Source: Clostridia bacterium (GTDB lineage Bacteria > Bacillota_A > Clostridia > Christensenellales > Aristaeellaceae). From it: a stretch of 14,381 nt of DNA. The stretch is taken from positions 1 to 14,381 of the forward strand of contig JAGBBE010000091.1 in assembly GCA_017938645.1 (NCBI GenBank), given 5' to 3'. Positions 6,107 through 13,904 of this stretch are shown here, one piece after another. Numbering within the stretch: position 1 is the first letter of the stretch; every line of letters begins with the position of its first letter. A program made the position numbers and the translations under genes. A model generated the notes under the pieces. The model made no database searches. It saw only the letters and a list, made by a program, of their open reading frames with translations, and was not told the DNA's origin.

Positions 6107-7258
6107 TTATTTGGATTGGGTCATGGAAAAAGCGTGTGCTTCGTAGCGCTCCTTGGAGATGATGTGAAAAGCACGAAGGATGTAGGTTTCATGCAGTTCA
6201 TCTCTGCCGAGCGTTCCTTGCTGAATGAAACGGTCTCCGGTTTGATTTACACTGCCTGTAGCGGTCATGCCGCTTTTCAGCCGCTGAAGGTGGGGCTGCT
6301 CCGCCGTGCTGTCAGGATCGATGAATTCAAACCACAATCCGCCTTCTGCAGCCTCGTATTTCTTTCGGTTTACAATGCTTCCTGTGATTGTGAAATGTAT
6401 TTCATGAGCTCGTCTTTCCAGACGCACCTCGTCCACGCAGATGCCCACTGATTCAAAAAGCCTGGGTTCTGTGCTGTACCATACCTCGCCCTCGAATTTG
6501 GCTTCCGTCATTTGCACCGGATGTTCCAAACGGAGCCGTTGATCCGGCAGAAGCTGGCTATGAGCCGTTAGCGGCGTCTGATACGGCGTCAGGCTGACCC
6601 GGAGGATGCCTGAACGTACTGCAAGCGGGTCTGTATACTCCTGCTGATCATACAGTGTCAGCGTTCCATCCTCATTCAGATGATAGTCGGAGGTTCCGCC
6701 GCCGACGCCGTCCCATTCCGGCTCAAACCATATTTCCACCGCATAGGCCGCCTGATACTGTCCCTGTGCATAGAGATCTGCTGCCGTGCGCTGATCGTTT
6801 TCATCCCATTTGCGATTCAGGCGCGTCATATTCTGCCAGTTATCATCAGGCGCCATATCTGCGCCAAGAAGCATGACATGGGGCTCCTTGGGGATGACGT
6901 CTACCGTTATCCGGGAAAGATACCCGTCATAATACAATTCTTTGACTTCCACGGACACCACATCGTTTTCCATGTTCAGCAGATCGGACTGCACATACAG
7001 CTGTGCATCCTCAGGCACATAGCTGCCCATGAATTGGCCTGCAAAGTCCAGCATTCCTGCCCGATAGATCCCTGCAACACCTGCCGTTCCCAGCAGCAGA
7101 AGAATCACTGCAATTGCCAGAACGACAGACAGTCTTTTCTGTTTTCCCTTTTTCTCCAGATTTTCGGCCGCCTCCAGCGTTCTCCGTCTGAGCTGAGGAG
7201 ACACCTGAACGCAGGCCATTTCACTGCGGTAGCATGAAACCAACTCTTCTTTTTTCAC
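6107..7258 (-). CDS. Membrane protein, probable anti-sigma factor partner of the ECF sigma
   Basis: 383 residues with a basic N-terminal cytoplasmic part (about 1-42), one membrane helix at about 43-65, and a large outer domain (about 66-383) rich in beta-strand and aromatic residues. It has the layout of clostridial DUF4179-like proteins that follow ECF sigma genes. No HxxxCxxC zinc anti-sigma motif is present, so the role as anti-sigma is inferred from gene order and topology. The start is GTG, overlapping the sigma factor stop by four bases (GTGA), and AGGAGAGG within the end of the sigma gene serves as ribosome site; the two are translationally coupled. The gene runs to a strong terminator. 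An extracellular signal or ligand cannot be inferred. Confidence 0.82.
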   Translation of the reverse strand: MKKEELVSCYRSEMACVQVSPQLRRRTLEAAENLEKKGKQKRLSVVLAIAVILLLLGTAGVAGIYRAGMLDFAGQFMGSYVPEDAQLYVQSDLLNMENDVVSVEVKELYYDGYLSRITVDVIPKEPHVMLLGADMAPDDNWQNMTRLNRKWDENDQRTAADLYAQGQYQAAYAVEIWFEPEWDGVGGGTSDYHLNEDGTLTLYDQQEYTDPLAVRSGILRVSLTPYQTPLTAHSQLLPDQRLRLEHPVQMTEAKFEGEVWYSTEPRLFESVGICVDEVRLERRAHEIHFTITGSIVNRKKYEAAEGGLWFEFIDPDSTAEQPHLQRLKSGMTATGSVNQTGDRFIQQGTLGRDELHETYILRAFHIISKERYEAHAFSMTQSK

Positions 7259-7737
7259 AGTTCAACCTCTCCTTTCAGCGCTTCTTCCAATTTCTTTCGC
7301 GCCCTTCGAAGCCGTGTGGACACCGTATTCTGCGACAAATGAAGCATCTGCGCAATTTCCGAGAGATTCATCCCCTGATCATAATAGAGCACAATCATCT
7401 CACGGTATTTTCCCGGAAGATTCAACACCGCTGTTCGAACAGGTGATTCGACCCAGTTCGTTTCCGGCGCAGCCAGATCCAGCAGCGTTTCAACCGGCTC
7501 GCTCCTGCGCTGCATTCTGAACCAACCTGTACGCAGCATATCGCGGCAGGTATTGACAGCGATTCGATTCAGCCACGTTTTCACGCTGCTTTCACCCCGA
7601 AAAGAGTCTGCTGCTTTCCACGCCTTGATGAACGTCTCCTGAAATGCATCCTCTGCCAGCTGCCGCTGTCCCAGATAGCCCAGACACAGGCGGAGAATCT
7701 CATCCCCATAGAGGTCGATCAGTTCTTCGAGCCTCAT
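7255..7737 (-). CDS. ECF-family RNA polymerase sigma factor
   Basis: 160 residues, the usual ECF size. Region 2 (about 5-70) has AEDAFQETFIKAWKA for core binding and VKTWLNRIAVNTCRDMLR for -10 recognition. Region 4 (about 105-155) has LPGKYREMIVLYYDQGMN and the helix-turn-helix LSEIAQMLHLSQNTVSTRLR, which reads the -35. I place the start at the ATG at 7735-7737, because GGAGGA lies seven bases before it. An upstream ATG at 7750-7752 overlaps that ribosome site and has none of its own. The next gene overlaps its stop by four bases and encodes a membrane protein, the usual sigma/anti-sigma pair. The promoters it controls are unknown; no convincing ECF promoter could be set upstream. Confidence 0.93.
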   Translation of the reverse strand: MRLEELIDLYGDEILRLCLGYLGQRQLAEDAFQETFIKAWKAADSFRGESSVKTWLNRIAVNTCRDMLRTGWFRMQRRSEPVETLLDLAAPETNWVESPVRTAVLNLPGKYREMIVLYYDQGMNLSEIAQMLHLSQNTVSTRLRRARKKLEEALKGEVEL

Positions 7738-7744
7738 GGCACAT

Positions 7745-7750
7745 TCCTCC
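7745..7750 (-). promoter_or_regulatory. Ribosome binding site that sets the sigma factor start
   Basis: GGAGGA lies seven bases before ATG at 7737. The alternative ATG at 7752 overlaps this element and is therefore unlikely to be used. Confidence 0.75.
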
Positions 7751-7877
7751 ATTTCATTGGTCTACACATTCATATAGACGCAGTTTCAATCCTCTTTTCG
7801 TTCACCCAAATCAAAAAGCCGCATAATCAGTCATGCAACTGAACATGCAGCTAAAATTTTACCCTAAGCACGGGATT

Positions 7878-7925
7878 CCAAAGGGTGAAACCCTTTGGCG
7901 GTGGGTCTGGGAGGCGGAGCCTCCC
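7878..7925 (-). repeat. Double hairpin after the ABC-F gene, diverged relative of the stop-codon repeats
   Basis: In the ABC-F direction: GGGAGGC, TCC loop, GCCTCCC (7909-7925), then AGACCC, then a second stem CCAAAGGGT with ACCCTTTGG over a 3-nt loop (7878-7898). The 7-bp arms, 3-nt loop and ACCC-type tail match the layout of the copies at thrS, the manA fusion and tuf, though the arm bases differ. It begins 19 bp after the stop. No T-run follows, so a terminator role is weak. Otherwise 7738-7944 shows no gene. Confidence 0.6.
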
Positions 7926-7944
7926 GGCGTCCCCTCTTCCTCCG

Positions 7945-9867
7945 TTACTCCGCCTCTGCTTCCTCCACGGCGAGCTCGGCGAGTTCGAGAGCTTCGTAGA
8001 GGGCGTCGGTTTTGTCCTGTTCGGCGCGGTAGTCTTCGCCGACTTTCTGGGCTTTGGCGGGATCGGCGTAGGTGTCGGGATCGGCGAGGACGGCTTCGAG
8101 CTCGGCGATGCGGGCTTCGTTGGCCTCGATAGCCTCCTCGGCTTTTTTGACGGCGGCTTTCAGCTCGCGGATGCGCGCGGACTGCTGACGGTCACGCTTG
8201 CGTTCGCGGGTGATGGCCGTTTTGGTCATTTCGGGATTGGCCACCGTGGGCGGCACGGGACGGTCACGCTTTTCGATGTAGTCGTCGAAATTGCCGAGGT
8301 ATTCGACCACGCCGTCGGCGTTCATCACGATGACGCGGTTGGCGAAGCGGTTGATGAAATAGCGGTCGTGACTGATGGCCAGGATGGTGCCGGGGAAGTC
8401 CTGCAGAGCATCCTCGAGGACTTCGCGGCTGTCCATGTCGAGGTGGTTGGTGGGTTCGTCGAGGAGGAGCAGGTTATCGCGCTTGAGCATGAGCTTGGTC
8501 AGCGCCACACGTCCGCGCTCGCCGCCGGAGAGGCTGGAGATGGTATCGAACACATCATCGCCGGAGAAGAGGAACATGCCCAGCGCGCCGCGAATCTTGC
8601 TCTGCTCCATGGTCGGGAAGGTGTTCCACACCTCATCCAGCACCGTGTTGTTGGGATTGAGCTCCTGCTGATGCTGATCGTAGTAGCCCAGATCGATGTT
8701 GGTGCCGAACCTGACGCTGCCCCGGTCGGGCGCAAGGTGATTGACGAGAATCTTGAACAGGGTCGACTTGCCCACGCCATTGGGACCGATGAGCGCCACG
8801 CGGTCGCCGGTGCGCATCTTAAAGGAGATGTTTTCAAAAACCGGTTCGCCGTCGTAGGTCTTGGCGAGGTTTTTAACCTCCAGCGCCTCCTCGCCCGAGC
8901 GTCTGCGCGCGTCGAAGGAGAAATGCACCTGATGCTCCTCCACCGGCTTTTCCAGACGTTCAATGCGATCCAGCCGCTTCTGACGGCTTTCGGCTGCCTT
9001 GATGCTCTTTTCGCGGTTGAAGCTGCGGTAGCGTTCGATGATGGCCTTTTCGCGTTCAATTTCCTTCTGCTGGAGGTTGTAGGCCTTCATGCGCGTTTCA
9101 AAATCAGCAGTACGCTTGCGCATGTACTCAGTGTAGTTGCCGGTGAACTTGATCATCTTGCCGCCGAGAATCTCGCCCATGGTGTTGCAGACATGATCGA
9201 GGAAATAACGGTCATGGCTGATGAGCAAAAGCGACCCCTTGTACTCGGTCAGGTAGCCCTGCAGCCATTCAATGGCCTCAAGGTCGAGATGGTTGGTGGG
9301 CTCGTCCATGAAGATGACGTCAGGCTTTTGCAAAAGCAGCTTTGCAAGCGACAGCCTCGTGCGCTCTCCGCCGGAAAGCGTGGACACCTGACGGTCGTGC
9401 ATCTCGGGCTTGAGTCCAAGGCCGTTGAGCACGCCGAGCATTTCGCCTTCGTAGGCATAACCCTCGGCCTCGTTGAAACGGTCCAGCAGACGCTGATAGT
9501 CGTTGGTCAGCTTCATGGCGGTCTCGGGATCGGAGTTGTTCTCCATTTCCGTTTCAAGCGCGCGCAGGCGGCGTTCCATGGCGATAACATCCTCGAACAC
9601 ACGCAAAAGCGCGCCCCACACGGTATCCGTGAGAGCGATATCGTCCACCTGCTTCAGATATCCGATGCGCAGATCCTTGTTTTTGTGGATCATTCCGCCA
9701 TCAGCTTCCATCTCGCCGGTGATTACGCGCATCAGCGTCGTTTTGCCGCAGCCATTCACGCCGACCAGACCCATCTTTTCGCCTTTCTGCAGGCTGAAGG
9801 ATACGCCCTTAAGCACCTCATGCGCGCCGAAGCCTTTGACAACGTCCTGTACCGAGATCAAAATCAT
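7945..9867 (-). CDS. ABC-F family ATPase (YdiF/Uup-like translation factor)
   Basis: 640 residues with two ABC ATPase domains and no membrane segments, so a soluble ribosome-acting ABC-F protein rather than a transporter. Domain 1 has Walker A GVNGCGKT (36-43), signature LSGGERTRLSLAK and Walker B FMDEPTNHLD. The linker with its charged helices (around NREKSIKAAESRQKRLDRIE) is the part that reaches tRNA in the P site in this family. Domain 2 has GPNGVGKST, LSGGERGRVALTK and LLLDEPTNHLD. The C-terminal part (about 545-640) is a charged coiled coil, as in YdiF and Uup. The ATG at 9867 is chosen because an upstream ATG (9906) lies only nine bases after the predicted transcript start and has no ribosome site. 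Substrate or antibiotic resistance cannot be inferred. Confidence 0.94.
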   Translation of the reverse strand: MILISVQDVVKGFGAHEVLKGVSFSLQKGEKMGLVGVNGCGKTTLMRVITGEMEADGGMIHKNKDLRIGYLKQVDDIALTDTVWGALLRVFEDVIAMERRLRALETEMENNSDPETAMKLTNDYQRLLDRFNEAEGYAYEGEMLGVLNGLGLKPEMHDRQVSTLSGGERTRLSLAKLLLQKPDVIFMDEPTNHLDLEAIEWLQGYLTEYKGSLLLISHDRYFLDHVCNTMGEILGGKMIKFTGNYTEYMRKRTADFETRMKAYNLQQKEIEREKAIIERYRSFNREKSIKAAESRQKRLDRIERLEKPVEEHQVHFSFDARRRSGEEALEVKNLAKTYDGEPVFENISFKMRTGDRVALIGPNGVGKSTLFKILVNHLAPDRGSVRFGTNIDLGYYDQHQQELNPNNTVLDEVWNTFPTMEQSKIRGALGMFLFSGDDVFDTISSLSGGERGRVALTKLMLKRDNLLLLDEPTNHLDMDSREVLEDALQDFPGTILAISHDRYFINRFANRVIVMNADGVVEYLGNFDDYIEKRDRPVPPTVANPEMTKTAITRERKRDRQQSARIRELKAAVKKAEEAIEANEARIAELEAVLADPDTYADPAKAQKVGEDYRAEQDKTDALYEALELAELAVEEAEAE

Positions 9868-9921
9868 GGGTTGTGTTCCCCTTTGTTGTTTCCTCAGGCA
9901 GCCCATAGACTGCCATTATGG

Positions 9922-9930
9922 ATTATAGCA
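9922..9930 (-). promoter_or_regulatory. Extended -10 promoter of the ABC-F gene
   Basis: TGC followed by TATAAT (9922-9927), an extended -10 with consensus hexamer. The -35 region is poor (TTTCCC at 17 bp). The predicted start near 9915 excludes the longer reading frame starting at 9906. Confidence 0.7.
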
Positions 9931-9948
9931 TATCTTGCAGAAATGGGA

Positions 9949-9973
9949 AAGGCATCCCTTTTCAGGATGCCTT
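9949..9973 (-). terminator. Hairpin overlapping the stop of the DUF6020-like gene
   Basis: AAGGCATCC (9965-9973 on the plus strand) pairs with GGATGCCTT (9949-9957). The TGA stop (9962-9964) lies in the loop, so the last codons form the stem. Only TTTCCC follows on the minus strand, so termination may be weak. The segment also overlaps the -35 region of the ABC-F promoter. Confidence 0.5.
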
Positions 9974-11671
9974 GTCTTTTTGCGGAGATTCCGTCAGGGC
10001 AATGCCCAGATAGATGGGTGCAGAAACCATTACACCGTAGAGATATCGCGTTTCTGCATATACGGGCGACAGAAGCGTCGTCAGCCACAGACCCAGCAGA
10101 AAAAGCATCGGCGCAGCCAGCTTTGAACGGCGCTTGCAGATCAGGATCGCCAACGCGAGCAGCACCAGCCACACGAAGGTTGCCGGACGGTAGAGAAGCC
10201 CCGGCAGCTTCGATGCTTCCAGCGCCAGATGGGTTTCTCGAAGGAAAGCTGTAGCAGCTGTTTCATTGGTACTGAGTCCCAGCGTGTTGTTGAGAATTTT
10301 GGACCATACCGCCTGGTATGGCACGTCGGGATACCAGTAGCCGTGACACTGGTAGAGGAATGCATCCACATAAACGATGGGATTGCGCAGACCGATTTTC
10401 AGCCACACCCGCAGATACCTTCCGGGATTTTCATCAAATACCTCTGACAGGAACAGATCCTTGACATGATCGGCAAGGTGAGGATGATAAACACGCCTGA
10501 CTTCAGGCAGAGACGTGAAAACCTCCGAGAGAATCTCCTGTTCCTCTTCCGTCACACTGTCACGATGATACATGAGTGTACGCGCAATTTGCTGCATCGG
10601 CACGGAGAGCATCTCACCGCTAGCCGATTCCTTCGCACCCAGTATGTCGAAGATCAGGAACTGATAGCTGTTCACCAGTACCACCACAGCGGCTGCCACA
10701 GCCAGCAGCGGTTTCCAGACTTTTCGGTTGAACAAGAGATAGAGCGGCAGCGCAAGCAGGAACACATAGTATCCGTTGTTGCGGTAAATGCTAAACAGAA
10801 ACAGCAGCGCCGTCAGGCCCAGCCAGAAGCGCAGGGGCTGTCTGTCTTCGCAGGACAGCTTGGTGAGCACGAGCATCAGCAGCAGCGTGAATCCGCCGAA
10901 AAGGATATCCTTCCACGCGGTAATGCTGTAAAATGCATTGATTGTATTGAGTCCATAGAAGGCAATCAGCAGAATCTGCAGCCACAGGCTCAGGCCGCGC
11001 TTGCCAAGTTGATGAATCGCCACTGCATAGATCAGTGACATTGCCGCCATCTGGAAAAGGCTGTACATTGCAATGCCTGTTTCAAGGGAGCCAATGGTCT
11101 GACCAATCCACACAAAAGGCGCCATTGTCCACTGATGGATGATCGGATGATGATTGGACAAAGGCTCCAGTCCCAGCAGGATATTGATTTCACGCAGCGA
11201 GTCAAAACTGAGACATCCCGGATAGAAGACGATGAGGTACGGAATCCAGCAGACAAAAATGGCCAGCCAGATCATCCACAACTTTGGCTGATAACGAATG
11301 GACGGCTTGTGCGGCTTTACGCACACATGCAGGATCCATTTCAGTGCGGAATACATCAACACAGTCATACCTGCAAACCTGAGCGCTGTCTTCGGCAGAT
11401 AGGACATCGTGATCAATCGTTCAATCGTTTCATAGCGGTTGATTTCACGCCCGACCACCAGAAATGCCGCCAACAGGAAACCAAGCATCCATGCCGTCTG
11501 ATGGATTCTCTTTTCAGCACGGACATGCGCTGCGCCTTCTGTCAATACCGCCGCTGCCAGCAGCGTCATGAGCAGCTTCGCCGCGCCCTGCACTTCCCAT
11601 TGCAGCACGCTGCCTGCAATCGCCAATATGCACAGCAGTCCATTCAGCACTTCCTGTTTCATCCGCTGCAT
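9962..11671 (-). CDS. Polytopic membrane protein, DUF6020-like (possible GT-C glycosyltransferase fold)
   Basis: 569 residues with many hydrophobic segments, about a dozen membrane helices. The segment around residues 150-180 (YPGCLSFDSLREINILLG, then SNHHPIIHQW) and a later SITAWKDILFGG resemble DUF6020 proteins of Bacillota. Those have the multi-helix plan and early acidic loop of GT-C enzymes that use lipid-linked sugars. Enzyme activity is not shown; the name rests on recalled family features. I chose the ATG at 11671, eight bases after AAAGGA, because the longer frame would begin upstream of the TATAAT promoter. An outer loop between about residues 355 and 430 carries the charged stretch RDSVTEEEQEILSEVF. 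The gene has its own promoter and looks monocistronic. Base composition is visibly less GC-rich than the ribosomal genes beside it. Confidence 0.82.
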   Translation of the reverse strand: MQRMKQEVLNGLLCILAIAGSVLQWEVQGAAKLLMTLLAAAVLTEGAAHVRAEKRIHQTAWMLGFLLAAFLVVGREINRYETIERLITMSYLPKTALRFAGMTVLMYSALKWILHVCVKPHKPSIRYQPKLWMIWLAIFVCWIPYLIVFYPGCLSFDSLREINILLGLEPLSNHHPIIHQWTMAPFVWIGQTIGSLETGIAMYSLFQMAAMSLIYAVAIHQLGKRGLSLWLQILLIAFYGLNTINAFYSITAWKDILFGGFTLLLMLVLTKLSCEDRQPLRFWLGLTALLFLFSIYRNNGYYVFLLALPLYLLFNRKVWKPLLAVAAAVVVLVNSYQFLIFDILGAKESASGEMLSVPMQQIARTLMYHRDSVTEEEQEILSEVFTSLPEVRRVYHPHLADHVKDLFLSEVFDENPGRYLRVWLKIGLRNPIVYVDAFLYQCHGYWYPDVPYQAVWSKILNNTLGLSTNETAATAFLRETHLALEASKLPGLLYRPATFVWLVLLALAILICKRRSKLAAPMLFLLGLWLTTLLSPVYAETRYLYGVMVSAPIYLGIALTESPQKDKAS

Positions 11672-11702
11672 GGCCGTCATCCTTTCATATTGCATTCGAG
11701 CT

Positions 11703-11711
11703 ATTATAGCA
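11703..11711 (-). promoter_or_regulatory. Extended -10 promoter of the DUF6020-like gene
   Basis: TGC followed by TATAAT (11703-11708), the same nonamer as before the ABC-F gene. It starts 15 bases past the rplA terminator, with no good -35. The expected start near 11696 gives a leader of about 25 nt to the ATG at 11671. Confidence 0.7.
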
Positions 11712-11725
11712 CAGAAATTTGCATA

Positions 11726-11758
11726 CAAAAAGCCCCGTTCCATTGCTGAAACGGGGCT
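11726..11758 (-). terminator. Intrinsic terminator after rplA
   Basis: AGCCCCGTT pairs with AACGGGGCT (9 bp), followed on the minus strand by TTTTT, 17 bp after the rplA stop. It closes the tuf-rpmG-secE-nusG-rplK-rplA cluster. Confidence 0.92.
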
Positions 11759-11775
11759 GCAAAGCCGAACCTGAA

Positions 11776-12465
11776 TTAGAACTTCAGGGGGTTGACCTTG
11801 ATGGCGGGGCCCATGGTGGCGGTCAGGTACAGAGACTTGATGTAAGTACCCTTGGCAGCAGCGGGCTTGGCCTTGATGATGGCTTCCATCAGAACCTGCA
11901 GGTTCTCCTGCAGCTTCTCGGGGGCAAAGGAGGCCTTGCCGATGGGGCAGTGCACGATGGAGGTCTTGTCCACGCGGTACTCGACCTTACCAGCCTTGGT
12001 ATCCTGAACGGCCTTGGCCACGTCCATGGTCACGGTGCCGCTCTTGGGGTTGGGCATGAGGCCCTTGGGGCCCAGGATACGACCGATGCGGCCAACGATG
12101 CCCATCATGTCGGGGGTAGCGATCATCACGTCAAAGCCGAACCAGTTCTCGGTCTTGATCTTCTCGATCATTTCCTCGCCGCCAACGAAATCAGCGCCGG
12201 CATCCTGAGCAGCCTTGATCTTGTCGCCCTTGGTCACAACCAGCACGCGAACGGTGCGGCCGGTGCCGTTGGGCAGAACCACGGAACCACGAACCTGCTG
12301 GTCAGCGTGACGGGGGTCAACGCCGAGGCGGGCATGGATCTCGATGGTCTCGTCGAACTTGGCCTTGCTGGTCTGGAGAGCCAGAGCGATGGCTTCTTCC
12401 GGATCGTAGGCGTTCAGGGAATCGATCAGCTTCGCGCTGTCAACATATTTCTTACCGTGTTTCAT
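11776..12465 (-). CDS. rplA: 50S ribosomal protein L1
   Basis: 229 residues, full length for bacterial L1, which binds 23S rRNA at the mobile L1 stalk and helps release deacylated tRNA from the E site. Typical L1 features are the N-terminal [10 protein letters not shown], the RNA-binding [16 protein letters not shown] (about 59-74), and [17 protein letters not shown] in the central domain. The C-terminal [11 protein letters not shown] is also conserved. An AGGAAGGA site precedes the ATG. It lies 56 bp after rplK and is followed by a terminator rather than by rplJ. In many bacteria L1 represses its own rplK-rplA message, and a candidate site lies before rplK. Confidence 0.98.
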   Translation of the reverse strand: MKHGKKYVDSAKLIDSLNAYDPEEAIALALQTSKAKFDETIEIHARLGVDPRHADQQVRGSVVLPNGTGRTVRVLVVTKGDKIKAAQDAGADFVGGEEMIEKIKTENWFGFDVMIATPDMMGIVGRIGRILGPKGLMPNPKSGTVTMDVAKAVQDTKAGKVEYRVDKTSIVHCPIGKASFAPEKLQENLQVLMEAIIKAKPAAAKGTYIKSLYLTATMGPAIKVNPLKF

Positions 12466-12521
12466 GCTTCTTTCCTTCCTGTGGTGCTAACGGCACAATG
12501 TCCTCCCACACTTGACTCGTC

Positions 12522-12947
12522 TTACTCTTCGACGGTGATGCCCATGGAGCGCGCGGTACCCTTCACCATGCTCATGATGGATTCGATATCGGTGGCGTTC
12601 ACGTCAGGCTTCTTGATCTCGGCGATCTTGCGGACCTGTTCCTGGGTCAGCTGGCCAACCTTGTCGCGGTTGGGGCGGCCGGAAGCGGTCTGCAGGTTCA
12701 GTTCCTTCTTGATCAGAACCGGAACGGGGGGAGTCTTGGTGATGAAGGAGAAGGTGTGGTCGGTGTACACAGTGATGACGACGGGAATGATCATGCCGGC
12801 GTCCTTCTGGGTACGCTCGTTGAACTCCTTGCAGAAACCGGGGATGTTCACGCCGTGCTGACCCAGCGCAGGACCGATAGGCGGCGCGGGGGTTGCCTTA
12901 GCGGCGGGAACCTGGAGCTTAATCAGGGATTTGACTTTCTTTGCCAT
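12522..12947 (-). CDS. rplK: 50S ribosomal protein L11
   Basis: 141 residues, the standard length. L11 binds the GTPase-associated centre of 23S rRNA and is the site where thiostrepton and the stringent factor act. The N-terminal domain (about 1-70) has the proline-rich [22 protein letters not shown]. The C-terminal RNA-binding domain (about 75-141) ends in [20 protein letters not shown], as expected. The ATG follows AGGAGG by 10 bases. It is 106 bp after nusG, and that gap holds two hairpins, one resembling the L1-stalk RNA. Confidence 0.98.
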   Translation of the reverse strand: MAKKVKSLIKLQVPAAKATPAPPIGPALGQHGVNIPGFCKEFNERTQKDAGMIIPVVITVYTDHTFSFITKTPPVPVLIKKELNLQTASGRPNRDKVGQLTQEQVRKIAEIKKPDVNATDIESIMSMVKGTARSMGITVEE

Positions 12948-12967
12948 GGGAATGGCACCTCCTTATT

Positions 12968-13004
12968 GTGGTCATGGCGGAACGGTCTTTGCCGTTCCTC
13001 CCAC
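12968..13004 (-). promoter_or_regulatory. Candidate L1-binding autoregulatory hairpin before rplK
   Basis: Minus strand: outer stem GTGG with CCAC, inner stem GGAACGG with CCGTTCC, and a lopsided internal loop (GA on one side, GCCATGA on the other). The GTGGGAGG...TGACCAC layout resembles the L1-binding part of 23S rRNA (GGTGGGAG...TACCACC). It ends a few bases before the AGGAGG of rplK, so L1 binding could block translation. The function is inferred from family knowledge. Confidence 0.65.
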
Positions 13005-13005
13005 T

Positions 13006-13026
13006 GCTCTCCAATGTGGGGAGAGC
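13006..13026 (-). other. Hairpin between nusG and rplK
   Basis: GCTCTCC pairs with GGAGAGC (7 bp, 7-nt loop), one base before the candidate L1 site on the minus-strand transcript. No T-run follows, so it is not a standard terminator. It may protect or shape the rplK leader after processing. Confidence 0.5.
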
Positions 13027-13053
13027 TTCCAGCGCAAAATAACCGGGTGTGGA

Positions 13054-13596
13054 TTACTTGGCCTGAATCTTTTCGACTTCGGACAGATCCACTTCCACGG
13101 GCATTTCGCGACCAAGGAACATTTTGACCTTTACGGTCAGCTTCTGACGTACGGTATCCACATCTTCGACCACGCCGGTGAAATTCTCCAGCGGGCCGGC
13201 CAGGATCCGTACTTCCTCGCCGATGGCAATGCCGAACTCCACGCTGTTTTTCTGCGTGGACAGCATCATTTCCACCTCAGCCGGGGTCAGGGGCACAGGC
13301 TTGGAATCGGGGCCGACAAAGCCGGTTACGCCGCGGGTGTTGCGCACCAGATACCAGCTCTCGCTGGTCTCGATCATGTGCACAAGCACGTAGCCGGGGT
13401 AAACCTTGCGCTGGGACTTGACACGCTTGTTGCCCTTGATCTCAACCACGTCCTCAACCGGGACGCGCACGTCGAAGATCAGGTCCTGCATGCCGTTGTT
13501 CTCAACAGCCTTCTCCAGAGTGTCCTTGACCTTGTTCTCATAGCCGGAGTAGGTGTGCACCACATACCAGCAAGGCTCTTTGCTGTTTTCGGCCAT
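13054..13596 (-). CDS. nusG: Transcription termination/antitermination factor NusG
   Basis: 180 residues, typical. The NGN domain (about 8-115) binds the RNA polymerase clamp, with CWYVVHTYSGYENKVK at the start and RKVYPGYVLVHM and TRGVTGFVG later. The KOW domain (about 125-178) begins near GEEVRILAGPLENFTGVVED and contacts Rho or ribosomal protein S10 in known homologues. The ATG lies six bases after AAGGAG, and the gene starts 10 bp after secE, so the pair is surely co-transcribed. Confidence 0.98.
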   Translation of the reverse strand: MAENSKEPCWYVVHTYSGYENKVKDTLEKAVENNGMQDLIFDVRVPVEDVVEIKGNKRVKSQRKVYPGYVLVHMIETSESWYLVRNTRGVTGFVGPDSKPVPLTPAEVEMMLSTQKNSVEFGIAIGEEVRILAGPLENFTGVVEDVDTVRQKLTVKVKMFLGREMPVEVDLSEVEKIQAK

Positions 13597-13606
13597 GGTG
13601 TTCTCC

Positions 13607-13870
13607 TTACAGGCTCATGATCAGGTTCACCAGCTGGGAAGCACCCAGGTCCAGCAAACCGATAACGACCATCATGAACACGATGAAGAGAACCACAATG
13701 GTCGAGAAGTTGACGAGCTTTTCGCGGCTAGGCCAGGTGACCTTGCGCAGCTCACGCCACATGTTCTTGAACGCATTGCCGATCTTCTTGACCAGAGCAA
13801 CGCAGCCGTTGCCGAAGCGGACGAAGAAGTTGGGCTTGGTGTTCTTGGACACGGCCTTCTTTTCACTCAT
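13607..13870 (-). CDS. secE: Preprotein translocase subunit SecE
   Basis: 87 residues with one membrane helix at about 57-78 (IVVLFIVFMMVVIGLLDL) preceded by the conserved amphipathic segment WRELRKVTWPSREKL. This is the short single-helix form of Gram-positive bacteria; it clamps SecY in the Sec channel. I start at ATG 13868-13870 because GAGGAG lies eight bases before it. A longer frame beginning at a TTG six codons upstream would overlap that site. It sits 34 bp after rpmG and 10 bp before nusG. Confidence 0.96.
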   Translation of the reverse strand: MSEKKAVSKNTKPNFFVRFGNGCVALVKKIGNAFKNMWRELRKVTWPSREKLVNFSTIVVLFIVFMMVVIGLLDLGASQLVNLIMSL

Positions 13871-13904
13871 GGTATTCACTCCTCGCAAGCAAAGGGGATC
13901 TTGC

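Noticed and set aside
7750..7830. An ECF-type autoregulated promoter before the sigma factor
   Set aside because: CGTCTA is present as a possible -10, but the nearest upstream AAC motif (TGAAC) is 19 bases away rather than about 16. TTGAAA also lacks a good -10, so no promoter is assigned.
7885..10254. Plus-strand open frame of about 790 codons opposite the ABC-F gene
   Set aside because: It is the antisense shadow of a gene with clear Walker and signature motifs on the other strand. No family resemblance and no start signal.
11719..13620. Plus-strand frames opposite rplA, rplK and nusG
   Set aside because: They are shadows of highly conserved ribosomal and NusG genes.
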